A stretch of DNA of 64,000 nt from Bacteroidaceae bacterium. Lineage in GTDB: Bacteria > Bacteroidota > Bacteroidia > Bacteroidales > Bacteroidaceae. A program made the translations under genes and the position numbers. The notes beneath the pieces are model-generated. The model saw nothing but the letters and a program-made list of their open reading frames with translations, was not told where the DNA came from and ran no database searches. Within the stretch, counting starts at the first letter, position 1. Each line of letters starts with the position of its first letter. Positions 47,167 to 54,535 of this stretch are shown in pieces. The DNA is taken from contig JAFXXQ010000028.1 in the NCBI GenBank assembly GCA_017542145.1, forward strand, positions 28,607-92,606, given 5' to 3'.

Positions 47167-48483
47167 CTAATTCTCCAAGTATCTCTCTATCGTCTGTTCG
47201 CGGTCGGGACCTACAGAGACAATACGAATGGGCACCTCAAGTTCCTCCTCGAGGAACGAAAGGTAGTTGTTGAACTCCTCGGGGAATTCGTCCTCACTCG
47301 TCACCTGGCTGAGCGGGCATTGCCAACCCGGCAGTTCCGTGTAGATGGGCTTCACGTTCGGAGCAGTCTGCCCGTCAGGTCCAGCGATGCTGTAGGGGAA
47401 GTCCTCCACCACCTTGCCGTCAATCTCATAAGCCACACAGGCCTTGATGGTTTCAAACGTGTCGAGCACATCGCTCTTCATCATAATGAGGTCGGTAACA
47501 CCATTGAGCATGATGGCATAGCGAAGCGCCACGAGGTCAATCCATCCGCAGCGACGGCGTCGGCCTGTGACGGCACCGAACTCATGCCCGATGGAACAAA
47601 GCTTGTCACCCGTTTCATCCATCAGCTCTGTGGGGAAGGGACCGCTTCCCACACGGGTGCAGTAGGCCTTGATGATGCCATAGACTCGGCCTATCCGTCC
47701 TGGGGCTACGCCGAGACCCGTGCAGGCTCCGGCACAGATGGTGTTCGACGAGGTCACGAAGGGGTACGAGCCATAGTCGACATCGAGCATCGTGCCCTGT
47801 GCACCTTCGCACAACACGCTCTTTCCTTCCCTCAATAACTTATTGATTTCGTGCTCGCTGTCCGTCAGCGTGAAGCCGCGCAGATAATCCACGCCAGTCA
47901 TCCACTCCGGCTCCGTCTGCTCCAGTTTTGCCAGCGCAGCCGTGTAGTCCTCGGCCGTCATCAGTCCACGCAGCATAGCCAGATGGCGCTCCTTGGCCTG
48001 ACTATAGAGGGCGTCGAAGTCCTCACGCTCCACATCGCCCACGCGAAGGCCGTTGCGGCTGATTTTGTCAGTATAGGTAGGGCCGATGCCCTTTCCCGTC
48101 GTACCCACTTTCGACTTCCCCTTGGCAGCCTCGCCCGCAGCATCCAGCAGACGATGGGTGGGCAGTATCAGGTGCGCCTTACGCGAGATGTGGAGCCTAT
48201 CCTTCAGCGGATGTCCGCTGGCCTCCAGCGCCTCAGCCTCAGCCTTGAAGAGCGCTGGATCCAGCACCACGCCTCCGCCAATCACGTTCAGCTTATCACC
48301 TTGGAAGATGCCTGACGGGATGGAGCGGAGAACATACTTCTGCCCCCCGAACTCAAGCGTATGTCCAGCGTTCGGACCGCCCTGAAAACGGGCTATCACG
48401 TCGTAACGCGGCGTCAGCACATCCACAACTTTGCCTTTTCCTTCATCGCCCCATTGGAGCCCAAGCAAAACATCAACTTTCAT
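47167..48483 (-). CDS. purA: Adenylosuccinate synthetase
   Basis: 438 residues. GDEGKGK P-loop in GLQWGDEGKGKVVD, the GPNAGHT motif, KVGTTGKGIGPTY and GQTAPNVKP are present. It converts IMP to adenylosuccinate using GTP. It lies 3 bp after the fur stop, an unusual fur-purA coupling, with the metallopeptidase next. Confidence 0.97.
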   Translation of the reverse strand: MKVDVLLGLQWGDEGKGKVVDVLTPRYDVIARFQGGPNAGHTLEFGGQKYVLRSIPSGIFQGDKLNVIGGGVVLDPALFKAEAEALEASGHPLKDRLHISRKAHLILPTHRLLDAAGEAAKGKSKVGTTGKGIGPTYTDKISRNGLRVGDVEREDFDALYSQAKERHLAMLRGLMTAEDYTAALAKLEQTEPEWMTGVDYLRGFTLTDSEHEINKLLREGKSVLCEGAQGTMLDVDYGSYPFVTSSNTICAGACTGLGVAPGRIGRVYGIIKAYCTRVGSGPFPTELMDETGDKLCSIGHEFGAVTGRRRRCGWIDLVALRYAIMLNGVTDLIMMKSDVLDTFETIKACVAYEIDGKVVEDFPYSIAGPDGQTAPNVKPIYTELPGWQCPLSQVTSEDEFPEEFNNYLSFLEEELEVPIRIVSVGPDREQTIERYLEN

Positions 48484-48486
48484 TTA

Positions 48487-49002
48487 CTATTTGAGATTTT
48501 TACGATTTGCGGTTTTTGTTTTTTCCAGTTTGTTCTTTTTCCTCCGTCTGGCAGCTCCGCATTTCGTGCAGAGGCCATAGAGATAGATGTAGGCATAGTC
48601 AGCCTTGAAACCCCTGATACGGGTTTCAGCAAGGCGCGACGTCAGGCGCTCGTTCGTCAGGTTCATCACCAGCCCGCAGTCGCGGCAAATGCAATGGTAG
48701 TGCGGCGCGACTCCCACGCTGGCTTCGTAGAGCGTTGCCACCCCGAAGAAATGGCGCCAGATAAGCCCCGCTTCCATCAGCATCTCCATATTATTATAGA
48801 GCGTCGCCAGCGCCACGCGGAAATGCTGCGACTCCAGCCGTGCGCTCAGCTGCTCAATGGTGAAATGCACCTCGTCCATGCCGTAGATGGCGTCCACAAT
48901 GGCCTTACGCTCAGGGGTAACCCTGAGCCCACGCTCGTGCAAATACACCTCCAATAGGCTGTGTACCTGCTCCATTGTCTGGCTATTCAGTTCGCTTGCC
49001 AT
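48487..49002 (-). CDS. Fur-family transcriptional regulator
   Basis: 171 residues. N-terminal winged helix (HERGLRVTPERKAIVDAIYG ... TIEQLSARLE), the HYHCICRDCG metal-site segment and a second CTKCG pair. It senses iron, zinc or peroxide; the exact type cannot be told here. The C-terminal tail is Lys/Asn-rich. It heads a fur-purA-metallopeptidase transcript behind a consensus promoter. Confidence 0.9.
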   Translation of the reverse strand: MASELNSQTMEQVHSLLEVYLHERGLRVTPERKAIVDAIYGMDEVHFTIEQLSARLESQHFRVALATLYNNMEMLMEAGLIWRHFFGVATLYEASVGVAPHYHCICRDCGLVMNLTNERLTSRLAETRIRGFKADYAYIYLYGLCTKCGAARRRKKNKLEKTKTANRKNLK

Positions 49003-49045
49003 TGCTGCCCTTTGCCTATAGCACGTTTTAATGCATTATCGCTCA

Positions 49046-49077
49046 CAAAGGTACAGCCTTTTATCCACTCCCACAAA
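49046..49077 (-). promoter_or_regulatory. Promoter for fur-purA
   Basis: TTTG (49077-49074) and TACCTTTG (49053-49046) are 20 bp apart, 44 bp before the fur ATG. Confidence 0.8.
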
Positions 49078-49092
49078 AATTTTCAGAACTTT

Positions 49093-49785
49093 TTACGATT
49101 TTTCTCTTTGCAATACCGCCTCCTTATATTTGCGCGAAACGGGGATAGCGACGTCGCCCAACATCACGCTATTGGCATCGGCTTTCGTGATGTAACGCTC
49201 ACCCACCAAGAACGAACGATGCGTGCGGAGGAAGCCCTCCTCCAGTATATGCTCCCATTGGGATATATTCGTCTTATTGCGGTAGTGCTCCCCGTCAGCC
49301 GTATGCACCCAGGTCTCCACATCGTTCGACTCAACATAGAGAATCTGCTCCGTCAGCAACGTCACATTCTTGCGCTCCGATATGAACGTAATGCTTTTCG
49401 GTGTCCTGCCATAACGCTTGTCAAGCAGCTTGCCGATAGAGGTATCCACGACAAACAGCATCGCCAGTATTACCATCAGGAATACAGGATTGAGCAGTAC
49501 CGACGGAATATCAGCCGTATAGCTCTTAATCCACGTATGGCAGCACATCAGCAACAGGTATTCCAGCAACAGAAAAGAAAGGAACAGACACCCAACGCCG
49601 ACGATGCCCTTGCGTGTCCGTTCCCATTTCACTTGAGGCAGGAAATACTTCATCGCCAGCAACACAGGCAGGAACATAGAGGCCAGCATCATCGCCTGGG
49701 CAAACGTATAGTCCAAGCTCACAAGGATGGTTGCCAGCACCACCAATTCTGCTATCCAGCATCCAATGACAATGAAGTATCTCAT
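49093..49785 (-). CDS. LytTR-domain transcriptional regulator with membrane helices
   Basis: 230 residues from the ATG at 49785 (a GTG two codons upstream is possible). Four hydrophobic helices (about 4-24, 30-48, 60-80, 95-113) are followed by a LytTR DNA-binding domain (about 130-228; ILYVESNDVETWVHTADG, GFLRTHRSFLVGERYI). There is no receiver domain, so the signal is probably sensed in the membrane. It lies 39 bp after a small membrane-protein gene, the likely partner. Confidence 0.88.
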   Translation of the reverse strand: MRYFIVIGCWIAELVVLATILVSLDYTFAQAMMLASMFLPVLLAMKYFLPQVKWERTRKGIVGVGCLFLSFLLLEYLLLMCCHTWIKSYTADIPSVLLNPVFLMVILAMLFVVDTSIGKLLDKRYGRTPKSITFISERKNVTLLTEQILYVESNDVETWVHTADGEHYRNKTNISQWEHILEEGFLRTHRSFLVGERYITKADANSVMLGDVAIPVSRKYKEAVLQREKS

Positions 49786-49824
49786 ACCCACAAAAGTCCA
49801 GACATCATAAATCCTTTGTCCTCA

Positions 49825-50142
49825 TTAAATCCTGGGCTTCTGCGCCACTCTGATGATAAGCGACACGAGGTAAATCATCAGCCCATACATCACAGGAATG
49901 AGCGATACCTTATAGCCTCCCTGGACGACAGACATATCGATGTCAGCCATCTTCTGCAAGACGCCCTGCATCTGATAGACGCCAGCCAAGGCCCAGAGAA
50001 ATCCCACGACCACAGCCATAATCCCTACCTCCTTTACCCAGGCAGGAGCCTTCCATGCGGCAAACAACATCAGCACCAGCAGCAAGGTCAGAACGGCCAT
50101 GCCCAGCCAGCCTCCGCTCGTAAACAATTCAAATACTTTCAT
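49825..50142 (-). CDS. Small three-helix membrane protein upstream of the LytTR regulator
   Basis: 105 residues from the ATG at 50142 (MKVFELFTSGGW); a longer frame upstream contains the promoter. Three hydrophobic helices (about 10-28, 36-56, 76-98). The pattern SGGWLGMAVLTLLL and GGYKVSLIPVMYGLMIYLVSL recalls a shrunken MotA/TolQ/ExbB protein, but the channel signature is incomplete. It is probably co-transcribed with the LytTR gene and may modulate it. Confidence 0.7.
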   Translation of the reverse strand: MKVFELFTSGGWLGMAVLTLLLVLMLFAAWKAPAWVKEVGIMAVVVGFLWALAGVYQMQGVLQKMADIDMSVVQGGYKVSLIPVMYGLMIYLVSLIIRVAQKPRI

Positions 50143-50201
50143 AACATTTCCTTTTTTAAGAGTTAAACATTTTTCAGTTGTCCGAATCGCGATTGACGCC
50201 G

Positions 50202-50209
50202 CAAAGATA
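50202..50209 (-). promoter_or_regulatory. Promoter -7 element for the small membrane protein/LytTR operon
   Basis: TATCTTTG matches TAnnTTTG, 60 bp before the ATG at 50142. Confidence 0.6.
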
Positions 50210-50349
50210 CAACCAAATTCCGAAAACCACACAAGAACCTCCCTGTCAAATCCCCCTGTCCGCTCGCCAAATCCCCCTCTTGTGTTCCGAAGGGGATTTG
50301 AGTGCCCTTAGATAAGGATTCGACGGCCTTTTTTTCTCGCGCGCGCAGA

Positions 50350-50423
50350 GTCAAACGCTGGCGAAATAGAATCAAACGCTATGGAAATAGAATCAAACGC
50401 TACGGAAATAGAATAAAACGTTA
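50350..50423. repeat. 21-bp tandem array
   Basis: Three units of 21 bp, each TCAAACGCT followed by a variable dinucleotide region and GAAATAGAA, then a decayed fourth unit (TAAAACGTTAT). Spacers are not unique sequences, so this is not a CRISPR array. The opening phrase GTCAAACGCTGG recurs at 37366. Confidence 0.8.
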
Positions 50424-50613
50424 TCGGCACGCCGTTAAAAATCTATCAGCTGACCCGGCGCGAGGGAAATAAACCCGCTTTTTCTGAGGCCTTTTAGAGG
50501 AAAAAATGAGGCTATTTGTCTCTGTTCAAACCTCCCGCAAAGGGTAAAGAAGGATTGGAGTTGCCGCAACTCATTGTAATTCCGCACATTAGAAAATAGC
50601 TTAGGCTGCCAAG

Positions 50614-50778
50614 CGTTCCAGTTCCAGTTGTTCCAATTATTTTTTTGACTATCCAATTCCCCCTTATTTCCTTATATTATACATATAACTAATTATATAT
50701 TAAATATATATAATAAAAAGGGGTTAAGAAAAGAGTGTTACCTTTCTTTTTTTAATTGGAACAACTAGAACTGGAACG
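50614..50778. repeat. Inverted pair of hexamer arrays with AT-rich core
   Basis: The left arm (50614-50639) carries GTTCCA units, and the right arm (50753-50778) is its reverse complement with one mismatch in 26 bp. The core of 113 bp is AT-rich with nested CCCCCTTAT / ATAAAAAGGGG pairing and no ORF. Confidence 0.88.
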
Positions 50779-50828
50779 GACATTCGCGCCTAATACGAAT
50801 ATCCTGCCAAAATGTTCACCATTCATTG

Positions 50829-51404
50829 TCAATCAGAAACGCTGGCGGAGGAGATATTTAGATGATTCTCGATTATTTCGCGGGCGATTTGCTGGAGGAG
50901 GGGGTTGGCAGAGGAGGCTGTGGCCTCGGCTTGGTCGAAAAGTTCGCCCCTGTCACGTGGGGAGAGCGGGGAGGCTTCGTTGCTGCGGAGCAGGTGGCTC
51001 ATGAGGCGATAGCCGGCATACTGGGTGAGGACGTCGTCGGAGGCTATCCATTGGAGGGCTTTGTCCTTGGCGTAGGGCAGGCGACGGAAGAGGTTCATGC
51101 AAGTGTAGTCGATAATCTCCGTATCGTGCATGGCGTCGAGCCAGACGTCTGCCAACTGGGGCGTGAACGTCTCGACAGGCTGGAGGTAGCCGGCAAGGAT
51201 GCGGCACTCGCGGATGTCCTCGTGCCAAAGCGCAGCAGCGAGGTCTTGGTCAGGGATGTATTTTGCCGCAATCTCCTTCAATCGGGGCAGCTCGATGCCG
51301 AAGATAAGACGGTACCTAAGCCCCCGCTCACGCAAACTTTGCGCCAGCATCCCGTTCATATAGAGCCTCAACTCGGACTTGATATCGTTGATTCTGCTTT
51401 GCAC
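50829..51404 (-). CDS. DNA alkylation repair protein, AlkD-like HEAT fold
   Basis: 191 residues. The start is GTG at 51404, since the next ATG would remove the conserved first helix (INDIKSELRLYMNG). Helical repeats with RYRLIFGIELPRLKEIA and LWHEDIRECRILAGYL match the AlkD-like family. Such proteins remove or bind alkylated bases; activity here is inferred. It stands between two inverted repeat elements. Confidence 0.82.
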   Translation of the reverse strand: MQSRINDIKSELRLYMNGMLAQSLRERGLRYRLIFGIELPRLKEIAAKYIPDQDLAAALWHEDIRECRILAGYLQPVETFTPQLADVWLDAMHDTEIIDYTCMNLFRRLPYAKDKALQWIASDDVLTQYAGYRLMSHLLRSNEASPLSPRDRGELFDQAEATASSANPLLQQIAREIIENHLNISSASVSD

Positions 51405-51430
51405 AATTCAATTAAGAATTAAAAATTTGG

Positions 51431-51502
51431 AACTAAAACTAAAACTTTTGAATAGCTTTGGCGTGCGGCATGCAGGACATTTCTCAAGTTTTAGTTTTAG
51501 TT
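51431..51502. repeat. Inverted pair of hexamer arrays with a 38-bp core
   Basis: The left arm (51431-51447) contains AAAACT-type units, and the right arm (51486-51502) is its perfect 17-bp reverse complement; the right side continues with further TTTTGG units. The core is 38 bp. It lies between the AlkD-like and M49 genes. Confidence 0.85.
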
Positions 51503-51518
51503 TTTGGTTTTGGTTTAT

Positions 51519-53558
51519 TTAGTTCACAACGGGCAAGGTGGCGTAGTCGCGGCTATAGCGGAGGTTCTGGTCAGCGAAGCTCTCGGTATAGTCAATAGAG
51601 ACGTCGGTAATGTTGCCCTGGGCGTCCTTGACGGGGGTATAGACGGGATTGATGAAGCCCTTGTAGGGGGCGAGGTTGAGCGCCTTGTAGCGGGCCAGCA
51701 CCTCGGCATGGAGCGTGGAATCGACTTTCACGGCGTAGGTCTCCACAAGGTCGCGGGCGGCTTCGTAGTCACCCTCGCTCTTGATGCGCTGGATCTCGGC
51801 CAGCAGCTCGCCGAAGAGATGACGGAGCTTGCGGTAGTCGTTGATGCGGACGTAGGTCTTGCCGTCCTGCTTCACCATCTCCACCACCTTGTCTTTCTTG
51901 CCATGCTCGTAGCACCAATGGGCGACGAGCGAGCGGTTGCGCATGTGGGCTTCCTCGATGTCGTTGCCGGGCTCGATGCGGACGAGCTGCGTCATCAGGC
52001 CGTTCATCATATAGGTGTAGTACTGTGCCTTGAAGGCGTCCTTCGAGGGCAGCAGGCCGAGGTCGAGCATCTTCTTGTCGCCCACGTAGTAGAGGCCGAA
52101 GAGGTCGGCACGGGCTTCCTCGATGGTGCTGCCGTAGGCCTTGAGGGCTTCGGAACTGGTACCAGGGAGCAGCTTGCCTGAGCCGTGGCCGAGACACTCG
52201 TGGAGGTCGGTGTGGAGGTCGTCGGTAATGGCGTCGTACTTGTCGATGAGGGCACGCTCCTTGTCGCTATAGACGAACTCCTCGTTGAAGCCGTTCCCGT
52301 GAGCGGCCTTAGCGTAGGCCTCGGTGAGGTTGCCGATGGTGACGGACTTGGAGCCGTGGGCTGCGCGCACCCAGTCGCTGTTGGGCAGGTTGATGCCGAT
52401 GGCGGTGGAGGGGTAGAGGTCGCCAGCCAGGATGGCTGCTGTGATGACCTTGGCACTGATGCCCTTGCACTCCTCTTTCTTGAAGCGGGGGTCAACGGGC
52501 GAATGGTCCTCGAACCATTGGGCGTTCTGGCTGATGGTCTCCGTGCGGCGGGTAGCCTCGAGGTCCTTGAAGTTGACGATACTCTCCCAGCTGGCCTTCA
52601 TGCCCAGCGGGTCGCCGTAGCTCTCGGTGAAGCCGTTGACGAAATCGACGCGGTTGTCGAGGTCGCGAACCCAGGCGATGCAGTAGTCGTCGAAGGTCTT
52701 GAGGTCGCCGTCGGTATAGAACTGGATGAGCTTGCTGATGACGGCACGCTGGGTGTCGTTCTCAGCTACTTTCTGTGCTTTCCTGAGCCAGAAAATAATG
52801 CGCGTGATAGCTTCGCCATAGAGACCGTCGGCCTTCCAGACTTTCTCAACAAGCTGGCCGTTTTCCTTGACGAGACGGCTGTTCATGCCATACATGATGG
52901 GCTCAGGATTGAGAGTATCCTTCATAGCATCGTAGAACGCCTCGGCCTCAGCCTGCGTGACACCATCACCGTAATAGTTACCGGCGGAGGTGAGGATGAG
53001 GTCCTCGCCGTCGGCCTGATTGACTTTCTTGGGCAGCACAGCCGGGTCGAACATTACGGGGCATATCTCATCGAGGAATTGCTCGACAGTCTGACCTTCG
53101 AATGAGGCAGGGAAATGGTCAGGCTCAGCCATCACGGCAGCACGGAACCACTTCTCCGTGAAGCCGGGCAGGAACTTCAGCTCGCCATAGTGATGATGGA
53201 TGCCGTTGGAGAACCAGACGCGCTTCAGATAGACCTCAAGGGCACGCATCTCGTCGGTATCGTGGTCGAAGGCATCGTTGGTATAAATGGTCTCGAGAAT
53301 GGAACGGATGCGGAGGTTGTACTTGCCGTTCTGGTCGAACAGGATATCGCGCCCGCAAAGTGCGGCTTCGGTGAGGTAATAGACTAACTTCTTCTGTTGC
53401 AACGAGAGGCCGTCCCAGCCCTTCACCTCGTAGCGAAGCATCTGCAGGTCGGCAAATTTTTCGTTGGCATACTCAAATTCCGTGGCAGGCTGTCCGCCCT
53501 CGCCACACGATGCAAGCATCATCATTGTCATAGCAATTAAACCAAATGTCTTTTTCAT
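51519..53558 (-). CDS. Dipeptidyl peptidase III-like metallopeptidase, M49, lipoprotein
   Basis: 679 residues from the ATG at 53558, which begins a signal peptide and lipobox (MTMMMLASCGEG); a longer frame upstream runs into the TPR gene. The M49 zinc motif HECLGH and the downstream EEARADLFGLY, which supplies the third ligand Glu, are diagnostic. DPP III removes dipeptides from the N-terminus of small peptides. Lipidation suggests a periplasmic or surface site. It starts 4 bp after the TPR gene. Confidence 0.9.
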   Translation of the reverse strand: MKKTFGLIAMTMMMLASCGEGGQPATEFEYANEKFADLQMLRYEVKGWDGLSLQQKKLVYYLTEAALCGRDILFDQNGKYNLRIRSILETIYTNDAFDHDTDEMRALEVYLKRVWFSNGIHHHYGELKFLPGFTEKWFRAAVMAEPDHFPASFEGQTVEQFLDEICPVMFDPAVLPKKVNQADGEDLILTSAGNYYGDGVTQAEAEAFYDAMKDTLNPEPIMYGMNSRLVKENGQLVEKVWKADGLYGEAITRIIFWLRKAQKVAENDTQRAVISKLIQFYTDGDLKTFDDYCIAWVRDLDNRVDFVNGFTESYGDPLGMKASWESIVNFKDLEATRRTETISQNAQWFEDHSPVDPRFKKEECKGISAKVITAAILAGDLYPSTAIGINLPNSDWVRAAHGSKSVTIGNLTEAYAKAAHGNGFNEEFVYSDKERALIDKYDAITDDLHTDLHECLGHGSGKLLPGTSSEALKAYGSTIEEARADLFGLYYVGDKKMLDLGLLPSKDAFKAQYYTYMMNGLMTQLVRIEPGNDIEEAHMRNRSLVAHWCYEHGKKDKVVEMVKQDGKTYVRINDYRKLRHLFGELLAEIQRIKSEGDYEAARDLVETYAVKVDSTLHAEVLARYKALNLAPYKGFINPVYTPVKDAQGNITDVSIDYTESFADQNLRYSRDYATLPVVN

Positions 53559-53562
53559 ATAA

Positions 53563-54396
53563 TCATAATTTGTTGTAAAGGTCAGCGAGGTCGGCACGGG
53601 AGAGGCCGAGTTGCACGGCATGGTCGAGGTCGGCACGCGCCTGCCGCTTGTGACGTCCCATACGCAGATAGATGGCGGCACGGGTAGCATACACGTATGG
53701 ATCCTGTGGCGTCAGCTTCAGAGCCGACTCCATATCGAGCAGGGCCAAGTCGTAAAGCTCACGATCCGTAAGCACGTTGGCACGGGCTATCAAGTAGTCT
53801 GACTCCTTAGGGAAGTCCTGGATGAGGGACGAAAGCTGTTCTGTGGCTTCCGCGAGACGTTCTTGCTTCTGATTGAGCATGGCCAAACCGAAACGGGCAC
53901 CTGCATCTTTGGGATCGAGCGCCAGCAGACGGCCGTAGTCGGCACGTGCCACGTCGTACATCCGCTGATGTACGGCGATGTAGGCACGGAACGTCAGCGC
54001 CTCGTGGTTTTCGATGTCCTGGTCGAGCACGTTGCAGTAATCAATATAAGCCTTGCTCTCTGCACCCAACTCCAAATAGGTAGCCGCACGAGCCAGCAAA
54101 ATGGGCATGGCCGTCGGCTTGTAGTTCAGCGCCAGCGAATAACTCTCGGCTGCCTCCTTCAGTTGCCCTTGCTGATGCTGGATGGAACCCAAATTAGCAA
54201 AAAGCAGCACATTGCGCTCGTTACCCGGGTCGGCCTCGATGGCACGCTTCACATAGTCGGCAGCACGACTCAGGTCATCGCGCTCCAAAGCAGCATACGC
54301 GCTATCTACTAGCTCAACATATCCCTGTGCAAAAGCCGGAGCCCCCGTCACAAAGCAGAACACCAACCATAGCGTTATCTTAACTGATTTTTTCAT
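53563..54396 (-). CDS. Secreted tetratricopeptide-repeat protein
   Basis: 277 residues from the ATG at 54396 (MKKSVKITLWLVFCFVTGAPAFAQ, signal peptide). About seven TPR units follow (for example LSRAADYVKRAIEADPGN, LKEAAESYSLALNYKP, LALLDMESALKLTPQDP). Probably a periplasmic scaffold; partner unknown. A consensus promoter precedes it, and the M49 peptidase gene follows after 4 bp. Confidence 0.88.
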   Translation of the reverse strand: MKKSVKITLWLVFCFVTGAPAFAQGYVELVDSAYAALERDDLSRAADYVKRAIEADPGNERNVLLFANLGSIQHQQGQLKEAAESYSLALNYKPTAMPILLARAATYLELGAESKAYIDYCNVLDQDIENHEALTFRAYIAVHQRMYDVARADYGRLLALDPKDAGARFGLAMLNQKQERLAEATEQLSSLIQDFPKESDYLIARANVLTDRELYDLALLDMESALKLTPQDPYVYATRAAIYLRMGRHKRQARADLDHAVQLGLSRADLADLYNKL

Positions 54397-54421
54397 TACA
54401 CGCGAACCTCTTTCCAAGCGG

Positions 54422-54453
54422 CAAAGGTAGTGGTTTTCCCTCAATCACACAAA
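54422..54453 (-). promoter_or_regulatory. Promoter for the TPR-M49 operon
   Basis: TTTG (54453-54450) and TACCTTTG (54429-54422) are 20 bp apart. It fixes the TPR start at 54396. Confidence 0.8.
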
Positions 54454-54478
54454 CTTTTAATAGAATTAAACAAAAGAA

Positions 54479-54510
54479 CAGGGTTGAACCCCATGTGGAG
54501 TTCAACCCTG
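54479..54510 (-). terminator. Terminator of the BACON/Oar operon
   Basis: A perfect 11-bp stem, CAGGGTTGAAC and its complement with a 10-nt loop, is followed on the minus strand by a T-rich tract. It lies 26 bp after the stop. Confidence 0.85.
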
Positions 54511-54535
54511 AATCAACGATTAACTTCCGAAAAAA

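Larger units (their letters stand above)
50143..50828. other. Long gene-free, repeat-rich region
   Basis: It contains a TATCTTTG promoter element on the minus strand (50209-50202), two direct copies of CAAATCCCCCT, the second forming a hairpin with GGGGATTTG (50268-50300), a 21-bp tandem array (50350-50412) and an inverted pair of hexamer arrays (50614-50778). No ORF is credible. Confidence 0.65.

Noticed and set aside
50350..50423. CRISPR array
   Set aside because: The 21-bp units are contiguous without unique spacers, and there are no cas genes.
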